A stretch of 64,000 bases of DNA from Caballeronia telluris (GCF_001544495.1 NZ_FCNZ02000008.1:186001-250000), one strand, 5' to 3'. Positions 27,271 through 36,210 are shown, numbered from the stretch's first letter. Numbers and translations are program-made. Notes: generated from the letters alone by a model not told the origin.

Positions 27271-28572
27271 ATGACCACGTCCAAGCCCTTTCCCGGTTGC
27301 ATCGCCCAGTACGATCCGAACGCCCTGCCCGTCGGCGCGGCGCAGGAGATCGTGCGCCAGTGGGCGACGCCGCGCGGGCACGATGCGCCGGTCGAGCGCG
27401 TGGGCCTCTTCGACGCACTGGATCGCGTGCTGGCCGAGGACGTCGTCTCGCCGATCGACGTGCCGTCGCACGACAATTCCGCGATGGACGGCTACGCGTT
27501 CGCCGGCGCTTGCCTCGATGGCGCGCGCGAGATCGATCTGAGCGTGATCGGCGCGGCGCTCGCGGGACAGCCGTTTCTCGATACACCGGGCGCCGCGCAG
27601 TGCGTGCGCATCATGACGGGCGCGCTCATTCCGCCCGGTTGCGACACCGTCGTGCCGCAGGAACTCGTCGCGCGCGAAGGCGACGCGATCCGCTTCGCAG
27701 CCAGCGCCGTGCAGCCGGGCCAGAACCGGCGCCTCGCGGGCGAGGATCTCGCGAAGGGCCGGCCGGCGCTCGCCGCGGGCCGCATCATGCGCGCATCGGA
27801 CCTGGGCTTGCTGGCGTCGCTCGGCATCGCGCAGGTCGCGGTGCGGCGGCGTCTGCGGGTCGCGTTCTTTTCGACTGGCGACGAACTGCGTTCGGCCGGC
27901 GAAACGCTGAGCCCGGGCAGCGTCTACGACAGCAACCGTTACACGCTCTACGCGATGCTGCGCCGGCTCAATGTCGAACCGGTCGATCTGGGCGTGGTCC
28001 GCGACGACCGCGCCTCGCTCGACAAGGCGCTGCGACGCGCGACCGAAGCAGCCGACGTCGTCATCAGTTCGGGCGGCGTCTCGGTCGGCGATGCGGACTT
28101 CACGCGCGAGCTGATGAATTCGCTCGGCGACGTCGCGTTCTGGAAGATCGCGATGCGCCCGGGCCGTCCGCTCGCGTTCGGCCGGCTGTGGTCTGGTCCG
28201 CGCGCGGGCGAAGGCGAATCCGCGCTCTTTTTCGGCTTGCCGGGCAATCCGGTCGCGGTGATGGCGACGTTCTATTTCATCGTGCGCGAAGCGTTGCTCG
28301 CGATGTCCGGCGCGACGCGCGAAACGTTGCCGCTGATCCAGGCGGTCAGCCCGCAACCGATCCGGAAACGCGCGGGCCGCACCGAGTTCCAGCGCGGCAT
28401 CGCGCGCCGCGACGACCAGGGACGCTTCGTCGTCGTGACGACGGGGCCGCAAGGCTCGGGCGTGCTGAGTTCGATGAGCGAAGCGAACTGCTTCATCGTG
28501 CTCGAACACGATCGCGCGGACGTCGACGCTGGCGAAACGGTCGACATCCTGCTTTTCGCCGGACTCATCTGA
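27271..28572 (+). CDS. moeA: Molybdopterin molybdenumtransferase MoeA
   Basis: Inserts molybdate into adenylated molybdopterin. Conserved stretches are DNSAMDGYAF, RIMTGALIPPGCDTVV, FFSTGDEL, and the PGRPLAFG and FFGLPGNPVAVM motifs. The ATG at 27271 gives 433 aa, near the usual 410; an upstream TTG at 27154 would add a non-conserved tail and was rejected. The gene is 130 nt after mobA. Confidence 0.95.
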   Translation: MTTSKPFPGCIAQYDPNALPVGAAQEIVRQWATPRGHDAPVERVGLFDALDRVLAEDVVSPIDVPSHDNSAMDGYAFAGACLDGAREIDLSVIGAALAGQPFLDTPGAAQCVRIMTGALIPPGCDTVVPQELVAREGDAIRFAASAVQPGQNRRLAGEDLAKGRPALAAGRIMRASDLGLLASLGIAQVAVRRRLRVAFFSTGDELRSAGETLSPGSVYDSNRYTLYAMLRRLNVEPVDLGVVRDDRASLDKALRRATEAADVVISSGGVSVGDADFTRELMNSLGDVAFWKIAMRPGRPLAFGRLWSGPRAGEGESALFFGLPGNPVAVMATFYFIVREALLAMSGATRETLPLIQAVSPQPIRKRAGRTEFQRGIARRDDQGRFVVVTTGPQGSGVLSSMSEANCFIVLEHDRADVDAGETVDILLFAGLI

Positions 28573-28620
28573 AACACGCAACAGGCTCTTGAAACACCGA
28601 CAGACGGGGATTTTCCTTCA

Positions 28621-28896
28621 ATGAAAAAGCAGATTTCCTTCATCGCGCCGGGACAAACGGCAAAGGCGCTGATCCTCGTGTACCTGACGTTCAGCGTGCC
28701 GATCGTGCTGCTGGGCGTGTTGGTCGCGTTCTTTCGCTTCGGCTCGGTCGAACTCAGCACGGTGACGAGCGCGCTCCTGCTCAACGCGATCCTCGGCTTC
28801 GTCCTTCTGTGGATCGCGTGTCACGCGTACAACTGGGTGGCGTCGCGCTTCGGCGGCATCGAGATCACCTTGTCCGACGCGCCGGAAGAAGCGTGA
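28621..28896 (+). CDS. Small two-helix membrane protein
   Basis: A 91-aa protein of unknown function. Two hydrophobic segments (about 17-39 and 50-70) are linked by a short polar loop, and the C-terminus ends SRFGGIEITLSDAPEEA. This arrangement, with Asn-Trp then Phe-Gly-Gly-Ile after the second helix, recalls the DUF3566 family, though I cannot check it. It starts 48 nt after moeA and its stop overlaps the start of the acetyltransferase gene (TGATG). Confidence 0.75.
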   Translation: MKKQISFIAPGQTAKALILVYLTFSVPIVLLGVLVAFFRFGSVELSTVTSALLLNAILGFVLLWIACHAYNWVASRFGGIEITLSDAPEEA

Positions 28897-29375
28897 TGAG
28901 CGCGCTGATCCGCACGGCCACGCCCGCCGACATCAGCGCGATCTTCGCGCTGATGCTTGAACTCGCCGAATTCGAGAAGCTCACGCATCTCTTTATCGCC
29001 ACCGAAGACGGCGTGCGCGACGCGCTGTTCGGCGCGCGGCCCGCCGCCGAAGCGCTCGTGGCGGAAGAGAGCGGCGCGGTGGTCGGCTATGCGCTCTTCT
29101 TCCACAACTTCTCGACCTTCCTCGGCAAACGCGGCCTCTACCTCGAAGACCTATACGTGCGTCCTCATCTGCGTGGCAGCGGTCTCGGCACGAAGATGCT
29201 GCGCGCGCTCGCGGCACTCGCCGTCGAGCGCCAATGCGGCCGCTTCGAGTGGTCGGTGCTCGACTGGAACCAGCAGGCCATCGACTTCTACGAAAAGATG
29301 GGCGCCACCGTGCTGCCCGACTGGCGCATCGTGCGCATCACGGGCGACTCGCTCGACAAGCTGGCTCACGGCTGA
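28896..29375 (+). CDS. GNAT family N-acetyltransferase (diamine acetyltransferase-like)
   Basis: A 159-aa acetyltransferase. The acetyl-CoA loop is RGSGLG (93-98) after the strand LYLEDLYVRP, and the tail WSVLDWNQQAIDFYEKMGA followed by DWRIVRITGD resembles the spermidine/thialysine acetyltransferase (SSAT) branch of GNATs. The substrate is therefore perhaps a polyamine or a lysine analogue, by inference only. Its start overlaps the preceding membrane protein stop by one base; the convergent rmuC begins only 5 nt after its stop, with no terminator between. Confidence 0.88.
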   Translation: MSALIRTATPADISAIFALMLELAEFEKLTHLFIATEDGVRDALFGARPAAEALVAEESGAVVGYALFFHNFSTFLGKRGLYLEDLYVRPHLRGSGLGTKMLRALAALAVERQCGRFEWSVLDWNQQAIDFYEKMGATVLPDWRIVRITGDSLDKLAHG

Positions 29376-29380
29376 CTGGT

Positions 29381-30850
29381 TTATCCGGCGTCGTCGGGGT
29401 CTTCACCCGGCGACGCCCCGAGCATTCCCGCCGCCTGCTCGCCCGGCAACGCCTCGACATCGCGCAGCTTCTTGTTCATCTGGCGCGTGCGCGTCTCCGC
29501 CGCTTCGATCGACCGCGTCACGGTTTCCAACTGGCGTTTGGTCGTTGCGAGCACATCGCCGAACCGGCGGAATTCCGTCTTCACTGCACCGAGCACCTGC
29601 CACACCTCGCTCGAGCGCTTCTCGATGGCGAGCGTCCTGAAGCCCATTTGCAAGCTGTTGAGCAGCGCGGTCAGCGTCGTCGGCCCCGCGACGCTCACGC
29701 GGTACTCGCGCTGCAGCAGGTCCGTGAGCCCCGGACGCCGCAGGATCTCCGCGTACAAGCCTTCGGTCGGCAGGAAAAGCAGCGCGAAGTCGGTGGTGTG
29801 CGGCGGCGCGACGTACTTCTCCGCGATCGTCTTCGCCTCCGCGCGCACGCGCCCTTCGAGCGCCCGCGACGCTTCTTCCACCGCGACGGAATCGCCGCGT
29901 TCCTGCGCGTCGATCAGACGCTCGTAGTCCTCGCGCGGAAATTTCGCGTCGATGGGCAGCCACACAGGCGTCGCGATGCTGCCCGCCGTGCCAGGCGTGT
30001 CGTGCCGCCCGGGCAGCCTGATCGCGAACTCGACGCGCTCGTTGCTCTGCGGAATCGTCGCGACGTTCTTGGCATATTGCTCGGGCGTAAGCACTTGTTC
30101 GAGCAGCGACTCGAGTTGCACTTCGCCCCACGTTCCCCGCGTCTTGACGTTGGTCAGCACTTTCTTGAGATCGCCGACGCCCGCGGCGAGCGTCTGCATC
30201 TCGCCGAGCCCGCGATGCACCTGCTCCAGCCGGTCGGACACGAGCTTGAACGATTCGCCGAGCCGCTGTTCCAGCGTCGCGTGCAGCTTTTCGTCGACGG
30301 TACGGCGCATTTCTTCGAGCTTCGCCGCGTTGTTCGCCTCGATGTCCTTCAGCCGCGCTTCCAGCGTCTCGCGCACTTCGGCGAGGCGCCGGTCGTTGCT
30401 CTCCGACAGTTGCGCGAGTTGCAGCGTGAGCGCGTCGCCGAAGCGCTTCAACGCATTGCCCTGCTCGTCGCGCGCGTGCTGGAGTTGCAGCGCGTTGCTC
30501 TCCGTGAGCTTCACGAGCTGCTGGGCGAAACCTTCGATCTGCGCGTTCTGTACGGTCGCCATGCTCGCAAGCTGCGTGGCGAGCGTCTGCTGGAACTGCG
30601 CGAAACCGCTGCTCGCCTCGGCGCGCGATGCACGCGAACTCTCCGTGATGTCGCTGCGCAAGCCGCGTTCGAGCCGCTCCTGCGCGCGCGCATGCGCCTC
30701 GCCCATGTCGTTGATGCGATCGGTCAGCGCGGCGAATTCCTCGTCGATGTCGCCGTGCGCGTTGCGGCGCGCGAGCACGAAGAGCGCGATCGAGACAATG
30801 ACGAGCGCGATCGCCAGCAAAGCGACCGCGCTGGGCAACAGCATGGTCAT
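29381..30850 (-). CDS. rmuC: RmuC family DNA recombination protein
   Basis: A 489-aa protein with one N-terminal membrane helix (about 4-27), a long coiled coil (about 35-215) with tubulin-like heptads, and the conserved RmuC core (about 220-440: GTWGEVQLESLLEQVL, PIDAKFPREDYERL, FALLFLPTEGLYAEI, VAGPTTLTALLNSLQMGF). RmuC limits inversion at short inverted repeats in E. coli and its core has a predicted nuclease fold. It overlaps the dehydrogenase gene by 4 nt. Confidence 0.93.
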   Translation of the reverse strand: MTMLLPSAVALLAIALVIVSIALFVLARRNAHGDIDEEFAALTDRINDMGEAHARAQERLERGLRSDITESSRASRAEASSGFAQFQQTLATQLASMATVQNAQIEGFAQQLVKLTESNALQLQHARDEQGNALKRFGDALTLQLAQLSESNDRRLAEVRETLEARLKDIEANNAAKLEEMRRTVDEKLHATLEQRLGESFKLVSDRLEQVHRGLGEMQTLAAGVGDLKKVLTNVKTRGTWGEVQLESLLEQVLTPEQYAKNVATIPQSNERVEFAIRLPGRHDTPGTAGSIATPVWLPIDAKFPREDYERLIDAQERGDSVAVEEASRALEGRVRAEAKTIAEKYVAPPHTTDFALLFLPTEGLYAEILRRPGLTDLLQREYRVSVAGPTTLTALLNSLQMGFRTLAIEKRSSEVWQVLGAVKTEFRRFGDVLATTKRQLETVTRSIEAAETRTRQMNKKLRDVEALPGEQAAGMLGASPGEDPDDAG

Positions 30851-31827
30851 TTCTTCAGCACGTCGGGGTTGATCGGATTGGGCGGGTTGCCGGCGCGCGG
30901 CCCTTCGCCCAGGCCGGCGATGAGATTGTCGGCGGCGAGATTCGCCATCGCGCGGCGCGTCGCTTCGCTCGCGCTCGCGATGTGCGGTGTCAGCACGACG
31001 TTCGAGAGCGTCAGAAAATCGCGGTTGAAATTCGGCTCGCCTTCGAAGACGTCGAGACCCGCGCCCGCGATCTGGCCGCGCCGCAATGCATCGATCAGCG
31101 CCGCGTCGTCGACGATGCCGCCGCGCGCGATGTTGGTCAGCGTCGCCGTCGGCTTCATCAGCGCGAGTTCGGCGTGGCCGATCGTGTGATGGCTCGCGCT
31201 GCTGTACGGCACGACGAGCACGACGTGGTCGGCGCGCTTGAGCAAGTCCTCTTTCGTCGCATATTCGGCATTCAATTCGGCTTCGATCTCGGGCGCGACG
31301 CGCGAGCGGTTGTGATAGATCACGCGCATGCCGAAGCCCTTCGCGCGCCGCGCGAGCGCCTGACCGATGCGCCCCATGCCGATCACGCCGAGCGTCGAGC
31401 CGTAGATGTCCGAGCCGGTGAACGCGTCATACGACCATTCCTTCCACTTGCCAGCGCGCAGATAGTGCTCGGATTCGGTGATGCGGCGCGCCGTCGCCAT
31501 CATCAGCGCCCAGCCGAAATCGGCGGTGGTTTCGTTCAGCACGTCGGGCGTGTTGGTGCCGAGCACGCCGTGCGCGTTGAACGCCTGCATGTCGAAGTTG
31601 TTGTAGCCGACCGCCATGTTCGACACCACTTTCAGGTTCGGCGCGCCTTCGATCGCCTTTGCGCCGACCGGGTCGCCCGCGATGAACGCGCCGTCCTTGT
31701 CGGCGAGCCGCGCGGCGATCTGATCGGCGGGCAGCGCCGGGCCGTCGTGGGCATCGACTTCGAAATACTGCTTCAGGCGCTCGATCACGTCGGGGAAGAT
31801 GGGACGCGAGACAAAAACCTTCTTCAT
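30847..31827 (-). CDS. D-2-hydroxyacid dehydrogenase (glyoxylate/hydroxypyruvate reductase-like)
   Basis: A 326-aa NAD(P)-dependent oxidoreductase. The dinucleotide motif is GVIGMGRIGQALARRAKGFG and the catalytic Arg (NIARGGIVDD), Glu (DVFEGEP) and His (LTPHIASAS) are in place. It resembles GhrB and glyoxylate reductases. The start codon lies 9 nt after the antiporter gene. Together with the neighbouring LutC-like gene it suggests a 2-hydroxyacid or glyoxylate role for the operon; this is inference. Confidence 0.9.
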   Translation of the reverse strand: MKKVFVSRPIFPDVIERLKQYFEVDAHDGPALPADQIAARLADKDGAFIAGDPVGAKAIEGAPNLKVVSNMAVGYNNFDMQAFNAHGVLGTNTPDVLNETTADFGWALMMATARRITESEHYLRAGKWKEWSYDAFTGSDIYGSTLGVIGMGRIGQALARRAKGFGMRVIYHNRSRVAPEIEAELNAEYATKEDLLKRADHVVLVVPYSSASHHTIGHAELALMKPTATLTNIARGGIVDDAALIDALRRGQIAGAGLDVFEGEPNFNRDFLTLSNVVLTPHIASASEATRRAMANLAADNLIAGLGEGPRAGNPPNPINPDVLKK

Positions 31828-31836
31828 CGGTTGCTC

Positions 31837-33243
31837 CTAGAAAAATAGCCAGCCAGTGATGATGAAAATGGGCAGCAGCACGATCGCGGACCAGCCGAGA
31901 TAGCCGAAGAAACTCGGCATGCGCACACCGCGCGACTCGGCGATCGCCTTGACCATGAAGTTCGGCGCATTGCCGATGTAGCTGTTCGCGCCCATGAAGA
32001 CGGCGCCCGCAGAGATCGCGGCAAGCGTCGATGCGCCGCTGGTCATGAGCGTTTGCGCGTCGCCGCCCGCGAGATTGAAGAAGACGAGATAGGTCGGCGC
32101 GTTGTCGAGGAACGACGAGAGGATGCCCGTCGCCCAGAAGTAGGCGATGTCGACCGGCTGGCCGTGCGCGTCCGTGACGAGATGCACGATGCTCGCGAAC
32201 GCGCCCGACTCGCCCGCGCGCAGGATCGTGATGACCGGCACGATCGTGATGAAGATCGCGGCGAAGAGCTTCGCGACTTCCTCGATCGGCGCCCAGTTGA
32301 ACGCGTTGCCACGACGCGCGCTTTTTGGCGTGAGCGCAAGCGAAGCCAGCGCGACGACGACGAGCAGCACGTCGCGCACGGCGTTCTGCAACGCCACATG
32401 CGTGCCGAACACATCGAATTCGATGCCCGGCTTCCAGACGCCGCTCATCAGCACGAGCGCGATCACCGCGCCGAGCAGCAGGAAGTTGATCTTGCCCTCG
32501 ATGCCGAGCGGCGGCGAATCGGGCGTCGGATCGAGGAACGCGCTGCGCGCCTCTTCCTTCATGCGGAAATAGTAGGTGTCGAGCGCGTAGAACAGCGCGA
32601 GCAGCACGACGCAGATGAAGAGCATCGGCAGCGCGAGATGGACCGTCGTCCAGAAAAAGCTGACGCCGTTCAGGAAGCCGAGGAACAGAGGCGGATCGCC
32701 GAGCGGCGAGAGCGATCCGCCCGCATTCGCCACCAGGAAGATGAAGAACACGACCACGTGGACGACGTGCTTGCGGTTGTCGTTCGCGCGCAGGAGCGGC
32801 CGGATCAGCAGCATCGCGGCGCCGGTCGTGCCCATGATGCTCGCGAGCACGGTGCCGAGCGCGAGGAGTGCCGTGTTCAGGCGCGGCGAGCCGTGCAGGT
32901 TGCCGCGCACGCAGATGCCGCCCGCGACCGTATAGAGCGCCGCCAGAAGAATGATGAACGGCAGGTATTCTTCGAGCATCGCGTGCACGAAGGCGCCGAA
33001 CGCGACGCCCGCGCCGAAGGAAAACGCGAACGGCACGAGAAAGGCCACCGCCCAGGCGGCCGAAATCTTGCCGAAGTGGTGATGCCAGAACCTGGGCGCG
33101 ATCAGCGGAAAGACGGCGATGGACAGCAGGATGCCGATGAACGGAACGCCCCAGAGCGCGGACAGCGTGGCGCCGTCGAGTGTGGCCGCGGACGCGCCGA
33201 GCGGCAGCGCGGCGAGCGCGCCGCCGAAGATCAAACGTCGCAT
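31837..33243 (-). CDS. Sodium:proton antiporter of the NhaD/ArsB superfamily
   Basis: A 468-aa polytopic membrane protein with about 12 hydrophobic segments. Motifs such as GDPPLFLGFLNGVSFFW and SFLDNAPTYLVFFNLAGG are typical of NhaD and the related citrate-transporter (ion transporter superfamily) proteins. In NhaD this exchanges Na+ or Li+ for H+, but relatives carry organic anions, so with a hydroxyacid dehydrogenase next to it a carboxylate transporter is possible. It begins 5 nt after the LutC-like gene. Confidence 0.82.
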   Translation of the reverse strand: MRRLIFGGALAALPLGASAATLDGATLSALWGVPFIGILLSIAVFPLIAPRFWHHHFGKISAAWAVAFLVPFAFSFGAGVAFGAFVHAMLEEYLPFIILLAALYTVAGGICVRGNLHGSPRLNTALLALGTVLASIMGTTGAAMLLIRPLLRANDNRKHVVHVVVFFIFLVANAGGSLSPLGDPPLFLGFLNGVSFFWTTVHLALPMLFICVVLLALFYALDTYYFRMKEEARSAFLDPTPDSPPLGIEGKINFLLLGAVIALVLMSGVWKPGIEFDVFGTHVALQNAVRDVLLVVVALASLALTPKSARRGNAFNWAPIEEVAKLFAAIFITIVPVITILRAGESGAFASIVHLVTDAHGQPVDIAYFWATGILSSFLDNAPTYLVFFNLAGGDAQTLMTSGASTLAAISAGAVFMGANSYIGNAPNFMVKAIAESRGVRMPSFFGYLGWSAIVLLPIFIITGWLFF

Positions 33244-33248
33244 CGTGC

Positions 33249-33920
33249 TCAGGCCTCCCGCACGACGATCACATGCACGCGATACGGCCCGTGCGCGCCG
33301 AGCACGATGGTCTGCTCGATGTCGCCGGTACGCGACGGCCCCGACACGAAGTTCACCGCTCGCGGCAACTCGCCCCGCTCCGCGCGCATCAGCGCGAAGG
33401 CGTCCTCGTGAGCCGCGACGATGCGCGACGCCGGCACGATTGCGATGTGGGTCTGCGGCAGCAGCGCGCCCGATGCAGGCGTGTCAGGACCGGCGAGCAG
33501 CACGAGCGAGCCCGTTTCGGCCGTCGCGCAGAAGCATCCCGTAATGCCGACGAGATCCGCGTCGACGGGCTTGCGCATCTGCACCTGCATGCCGGCCGTC
33601 GCCCACCGCAAGTCCGCGAGCGAAGGCCACGCGACCGCCCCGGTGCCGAGGTTCAGCGACTGAAGATAACGAAGGGCTTCGACGGGCGCGTCGCCGGGCG
33701 ACTGCACTTGCGCGACGGTGGTGGAAAGGCGTTCAGCTTCGAGCGTGAAGCGCGCAATCAGCTCGGCTTGCGTCGAGGGCAACTCGGGGCGCGGACCAGC
33801 GGGATGGCGAGCGAGATACTCTTCGACAGCGGCGCGTTCGGCATCCGTCGGCGCGAGCGGCCTGCCCTGCGCGCTGCGAATCCGCGCAAGAATGTTGCGG
33901 CGAGCAGCCGATGTGTCCAT
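33249..33920 (-). CDS. LutC-like protein (LUD domain), first copy
   Basis: A 223-aa LUD-domain protein. The core contains GITGCFCATAETGSLVLLAG and the C-terminal FVSGPSRTGDIEQTIVLGAHGP, the LutC signature. LutC helps the iron-sulfur proteins LutA and LutB oxidise L-lactate. A second, complete lutABC is 3 kb away, so this copy is a paralogue in a different operon, upstream of an antiporter, a hydroxyacid dehydrogenase and rmuC. Four 13-bp repeats and a TATAAT lie just upstream of the start codon. Confidence 0.88.
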   Translation of the reverse strand: MDTSAARRNILARIRSAQGRPLAPTDAERAAVEEYLARHPAGPRPELPSTQAELIARFTLEAERLSTTVAQVQSPGDAPVEALRYLQSLNLGTGAVAWPSLADLRWATAGMQVQMRKPVDADLVGITGCFCATAETGSLVLLAGPDTPASGALLPQTHIAIVPASRIVAAHEDAFALMRAERGELPRAVNFVSGPSRTGDIEQTIVLGAHGPYRVHVIVVREA

Positions 33921-33942
33921 GTCGAGGTCCTCGTTAGCCTGT

Positions 33943-33994
33943 GTCGATGCGCTTCGTCGATGCGCTTCGTCGATGCGCTTCGTCGATGCGCTTA
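33943..33994. repeat. Four tandem copies of a 13-bp repeat upstream of the LutC-like gene
   Basis: The unit GTCGATGCGCTTC begins at 33943, 33956, 33969 and 33982; the fourth copy ends in A. A fifth, partial copy (GTCGATGTCGAAG) follows. The tract ends 22 nt upstream of the start codon of the LutC-like gene. Confidence 0.95.
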
Positions 33995-34009
33995 GTCGAT
34001 GTCGAAGCG

Positions 34010-34015
34010 ATTATA
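34010..34015 (-). promoter_or_regulatory. TATAAT minus-10 box for the LutC-like operon
   Basis: A perfect TATAAT in GCTATAATCGC on the minus strand, 90 nt before the start codon at 33920. A start near 34003 would put the 13-bp repeats at the very 5' end of the mRNA. No good minus-35 box is visible 17 bp upstream. Confidence 0.5.
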
Positions 34016-34093
34016 GCGACCGGTCCGCGAGGCCCGCCCCTTGGCCGAATGGCTAACGCGGCGTCCGCTCGCTCCCGAAACGCGCGCGGGCGG

Positions 34094-35284
34094 TTACGCT
34101 TCTTCCTGCGGCTGATCGATGCCGAACACCTGACGCAGATACGCGAGATACGCCTTGTCGTCGCACATGTTCTTGCCCGGCGAATCGGAGAGTTTAGCTA
34201 CCGGCTGGCCGTTGCAGCGAACCATCTTGACGACGATCTGAAGCGGCTGGTAGCCGAGATCGTTCGTCAGGTTCGTGCCAACGCCGAAGGCGAGCTGGCA
34301 GCGTCCGCGAAAACGCTCGTAGAGTTGCAGGACCTTGGGAATGTCGAGCGCGTCGGAGAACACGAGCACCTTCGTGCGCGGGTCGCAGCGGTTCTCTTCA
34401 TAGTGCTTGATGAGCCGCTCGCCCCAGTCGAACGGGTCGCCGGAATCGTGACGGGCGCCGTCGAAGAGCTTGCAGAAGTACATGTCGAAGTCGCGCAGGA
34501 ACGCCTTCATGCCGTAGACATCCGAGAGCGCGATGCCGAGGTCGCCGCGATATTCCTTCGCCCACATCTCGAAGCCGAAGGTCTGCGAGTCGCGCAGGCG
34601 GGGCCCGAGCGCCTGGCACGCCTGCAGGTATTCGTGCGCCATCGTGCCGAGCGGACGCAAGCCGTGCTTCATCGCGTAGAAGACGTTGCTCGTGCCCGCG
34701 AACTGTTCGCCGAGCCCTTCTTTGAGCGTGAGCGCGACTTCCTCGTGCCACTGCTTCGAGAAGCGGCGCCGGGTGCCGTAGTCGGCGATCTTGCAGTCGG
34801 AGAATTCGGGCGGCGCGGCGAGCAGCTTGATCTTGTCGCGCAGACGCTCGCGGCCGATCGCGTAGTCGGGCTTGCCCTGCGTGTTGCGAAAGTAGACCTC
34901 GTTGACGATCGCCAGAACCGGAATCTCGAACAGGATGGTATGCAGCCACGGACCGTCGATCACGATGTCGATCTCGCCGTTTTTCTTCGGCGAAGGCGCA
35001 ATGACGATCGACTTTTCATTCAGATGAAAGAGCGCGAGGAAATCGATGAAATCGCTCTTGATGAAGCGCATGCGCCGCAGATAGTCGAGTTCCTCTTCCC
35101 TGAAGCGCAGGTTGCAGAGCTGGCGCACTTCGTCGCGTATTTCGTCGATGTAGGGCACGAGGTCGACGTTCGGCGTGCGGCAGCGAAAGCGGTACTCGAC
35201 ATGCGCCGCCGGAAAGTGATGCAGGACCACCTGCATCATCGTGAACTTGTAGAGGTCGGTATCGAGCAGCGAATTGATGATCAT
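34094..35284 (-). CDS. pncB: Nicotinate phosphoribosyltransferase
   Basis: Makes nicotinate mononucleotide from nicotinate and PRPP for NAD salvage. The sequence opens [18 protein letters not shown], typical of PncB, and has DYGTRRRFS and the VGTNLTND phosphate-binding loop; the likely phosphorylated histidine is His217 in GTMAHE. Length 396 aa matches E. coli (400). The ATG at 35284 was chosen over longer frames because the family begins here; there is no clear Shine-Dalgarno. Confidence 0.95.
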   Translation of the reverse strand: MIINSLLDTDLYKFTMMQVVLHHFPAAHVEYRFRCRTPNVDLVPYIDEIRDEVRQLCNLRFREEELDYLRRMRFIKSDFIDFLALFHLNEKSIVIAPSPKKNGEIDIVIDGPWLHTILFEIPVLAIVNEVYFRNTQGKPDYAIGRERLRDKIKLLAAPPEFSDCKIADYGTRRRFSKQWHEEVALTLKEGLGEQFAGTSNVFYAMKHGLRPLGTMAHEYLQACQALGPRLRDSQTFGFEMWAKEYRGDLGIALSDVYGMKAFLRDFDMYFCKLFDGARHDSGDPFDWGERLIKHYEENRCDPRTKVLVFSDALDIPKVLQLYERFRGRCQLAFGVGTNLTNDLGYQPLQIVVKMVRCNGQPVAKLSDSPGKNMCDDKAYLAYLRQVFGIDQPQEEA

Positions 35285-35608
35285 GATTGTCGGTCGAACA
35301 TCGATGAAAAGCGTGCACATCCCGGGCGCATTCGCGGAGCGCCGCAGGAGCCGCACCACGTGGCCTTCTGCGCCCCATGTTACCCGAATGCGCGCGCCGT
35401 CACGGGGAGCGCAGACCCCTCGCGCCATCCCATAAACACATCACGAAACGATATAAAGGCCGCCCCGTGGGGCTCGCGCTGAAATTTACCGGTACGCTAC
35501 AATATTGGTTTTGGCAGGCCCGGCTGCACACATCAGAGAAAGACTCGAGTGCATGGCCCAAGTAGCCGCCGGCCGCCGCCCCCACGAATTCCGCATGCAG
35601 GAGCCTGA
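35285..35608. other. Divergent intergenic region between pncB and the ferredoxin gene
   Basis: No gene is supported in these 324 bp. A TACAAT (35498-35503, in CGCTACAATATTGG) could be the minus-10 of the plus-strand ferredoxin promoter, without a good minus-35 partner. No operator or terminator is evident. Confidence 0.4.
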
Positions 35609-35932
35609 ATGACTCACGTTGTGACCGAAAGCTGCATCAAGTGCCGCTATACCGATTGCGTCGACGTGTGCCCGGTGGATTGCTTCCGCGAAGGTCCCAA
35701 CTTTCTCGCGATCGATCCGGACGAGTGCATCGACTGCGCCGTGTGCGTGGCCGAATGTCCGGTGAACGCAATTTACGCCGAAGAAGACGTGCCGGGCGAC
35801 CAGCAGCATTTCACAGAACTGAACGCCGAACTCGCGCGCAACTGGCCGAGCATCACGAAGACCAAAGCGCCGCTTCCCGAAGCCGACGAGTTCAAGGACG
35901 TGAAGGAAAAGCTCGACCTGCTCGAGCGCTGA
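35609..35932 (+). CDS. fdxA: 7Fe ferredoxin (FdxA type)
   Basis: A 107-aa electron carrier with one 3Fe-4S and one 4Fe-4S cluster. The cysteines are in [19 protein letters not shown] (residues 8-26) and in the second motif [12 protein letters not shown] (Cys40, 43, 46, 50). The C-terminal extension with the NWPSITK segment is as in Azotobacter-type FdI. AGGAG lies 6 nt before the ATG. The gene stands between pncB and tRNA-Asn and has no clear operon partner. Confidence 0.95.
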   Translation: MTHVVTESCIKCRYTDCVDVCPVDCFREGPNFLAIDPDECIDCAVCVAECPVNAIYAEEDVPGDQQHFTELNAELARNWPSITKTKAPLPEADEFKDVKEKLDLLER

Positions 35933-35996
35933 TGCGTTTGATCGGTGCCCCGCGTCACTCGGATAGAAAAATTTTTATCGAGATGAACGCAGGGTG

Positions 35997-36025
35997 TTGA
36001 CAGGGTACGAAACCCTTCATATAAT
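35997..36025 (+). promoter_or_regulatory. Perfect consensus sigma-70 promoter of tRNA-Asn
   Basis: TTGACA (35997-36002), an exactly 17-bp spacer and TATAAT (36020-36025). Transcription would start near 36032, 16 nt before the tRNA. The spacer contains an inverted repeat AGGGT/ACCCT (36002-36006 and 36012-36016). Confidence 0.92.
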
Positions 36026-36047
36026 TTCATCTCTCTGCTGTTGATGT

Positions 36048-36123
36048 TCCCCGATAGCTCAGTTGGTAGAGCGCCGGACTGTTAATCCGTAGGTCCCTGG
36101 TTCGAGCCCAGGTCGGGGAGCCA
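36048..36123 (+). tRNA. tRNA-Asn (anticodon GUU)
   Basis: A 76-nt cloverleaf with acceptor stem TCCCCGA/TCGGGGA, D arm GCTC..GAGC, anticodon loop CTGTTAA (anticodon GTT), T loop GGTTCGAGCCC and an encoded CCA end. The outermost anticodon-stem pair is C/T rather than a standard pair. It is followed by a strong terminator and preceded by a consensus promoter, so it is transcribed alone. Confidence 0.98.
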
Positions 36124-36140
36124 AAAAGTTTCGAAGCGAA

Positions 36141-36168
36141 AAGCCCAATCAAATGATTGGGCTTTTTG
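36141..36168 (+). terminator. Terminator of tRNA-Asn
   Basis: An 11-bp perfect stem AAGCCCAATCA / TGATTGGGCTT with a 2-base loop (36152-36153), followed by a T-run. It lies 18 nt after the tRNA; lutC of the opposite strand ends 43 nt further on. Confidence 0.9.
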
Positions 36169-36210
36169 CTTTTCGGCGTCTGGCTTTTTGCCCGTGCGCG
36201 CTGCTAAAGC

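Noticed and set aside
33943..33994. Suspected CRISPR array
   Set aside because: The 13-bp units are contiguous with no spacers and no cas genes are present; the same holds for 16138-16176 and 55711-55750.
35377..35565. A 62-codon frame between pncB and the ferredoxin gene
   Set aside because: No ribosome site and no recognisable sequence; overlaps the promoter region.
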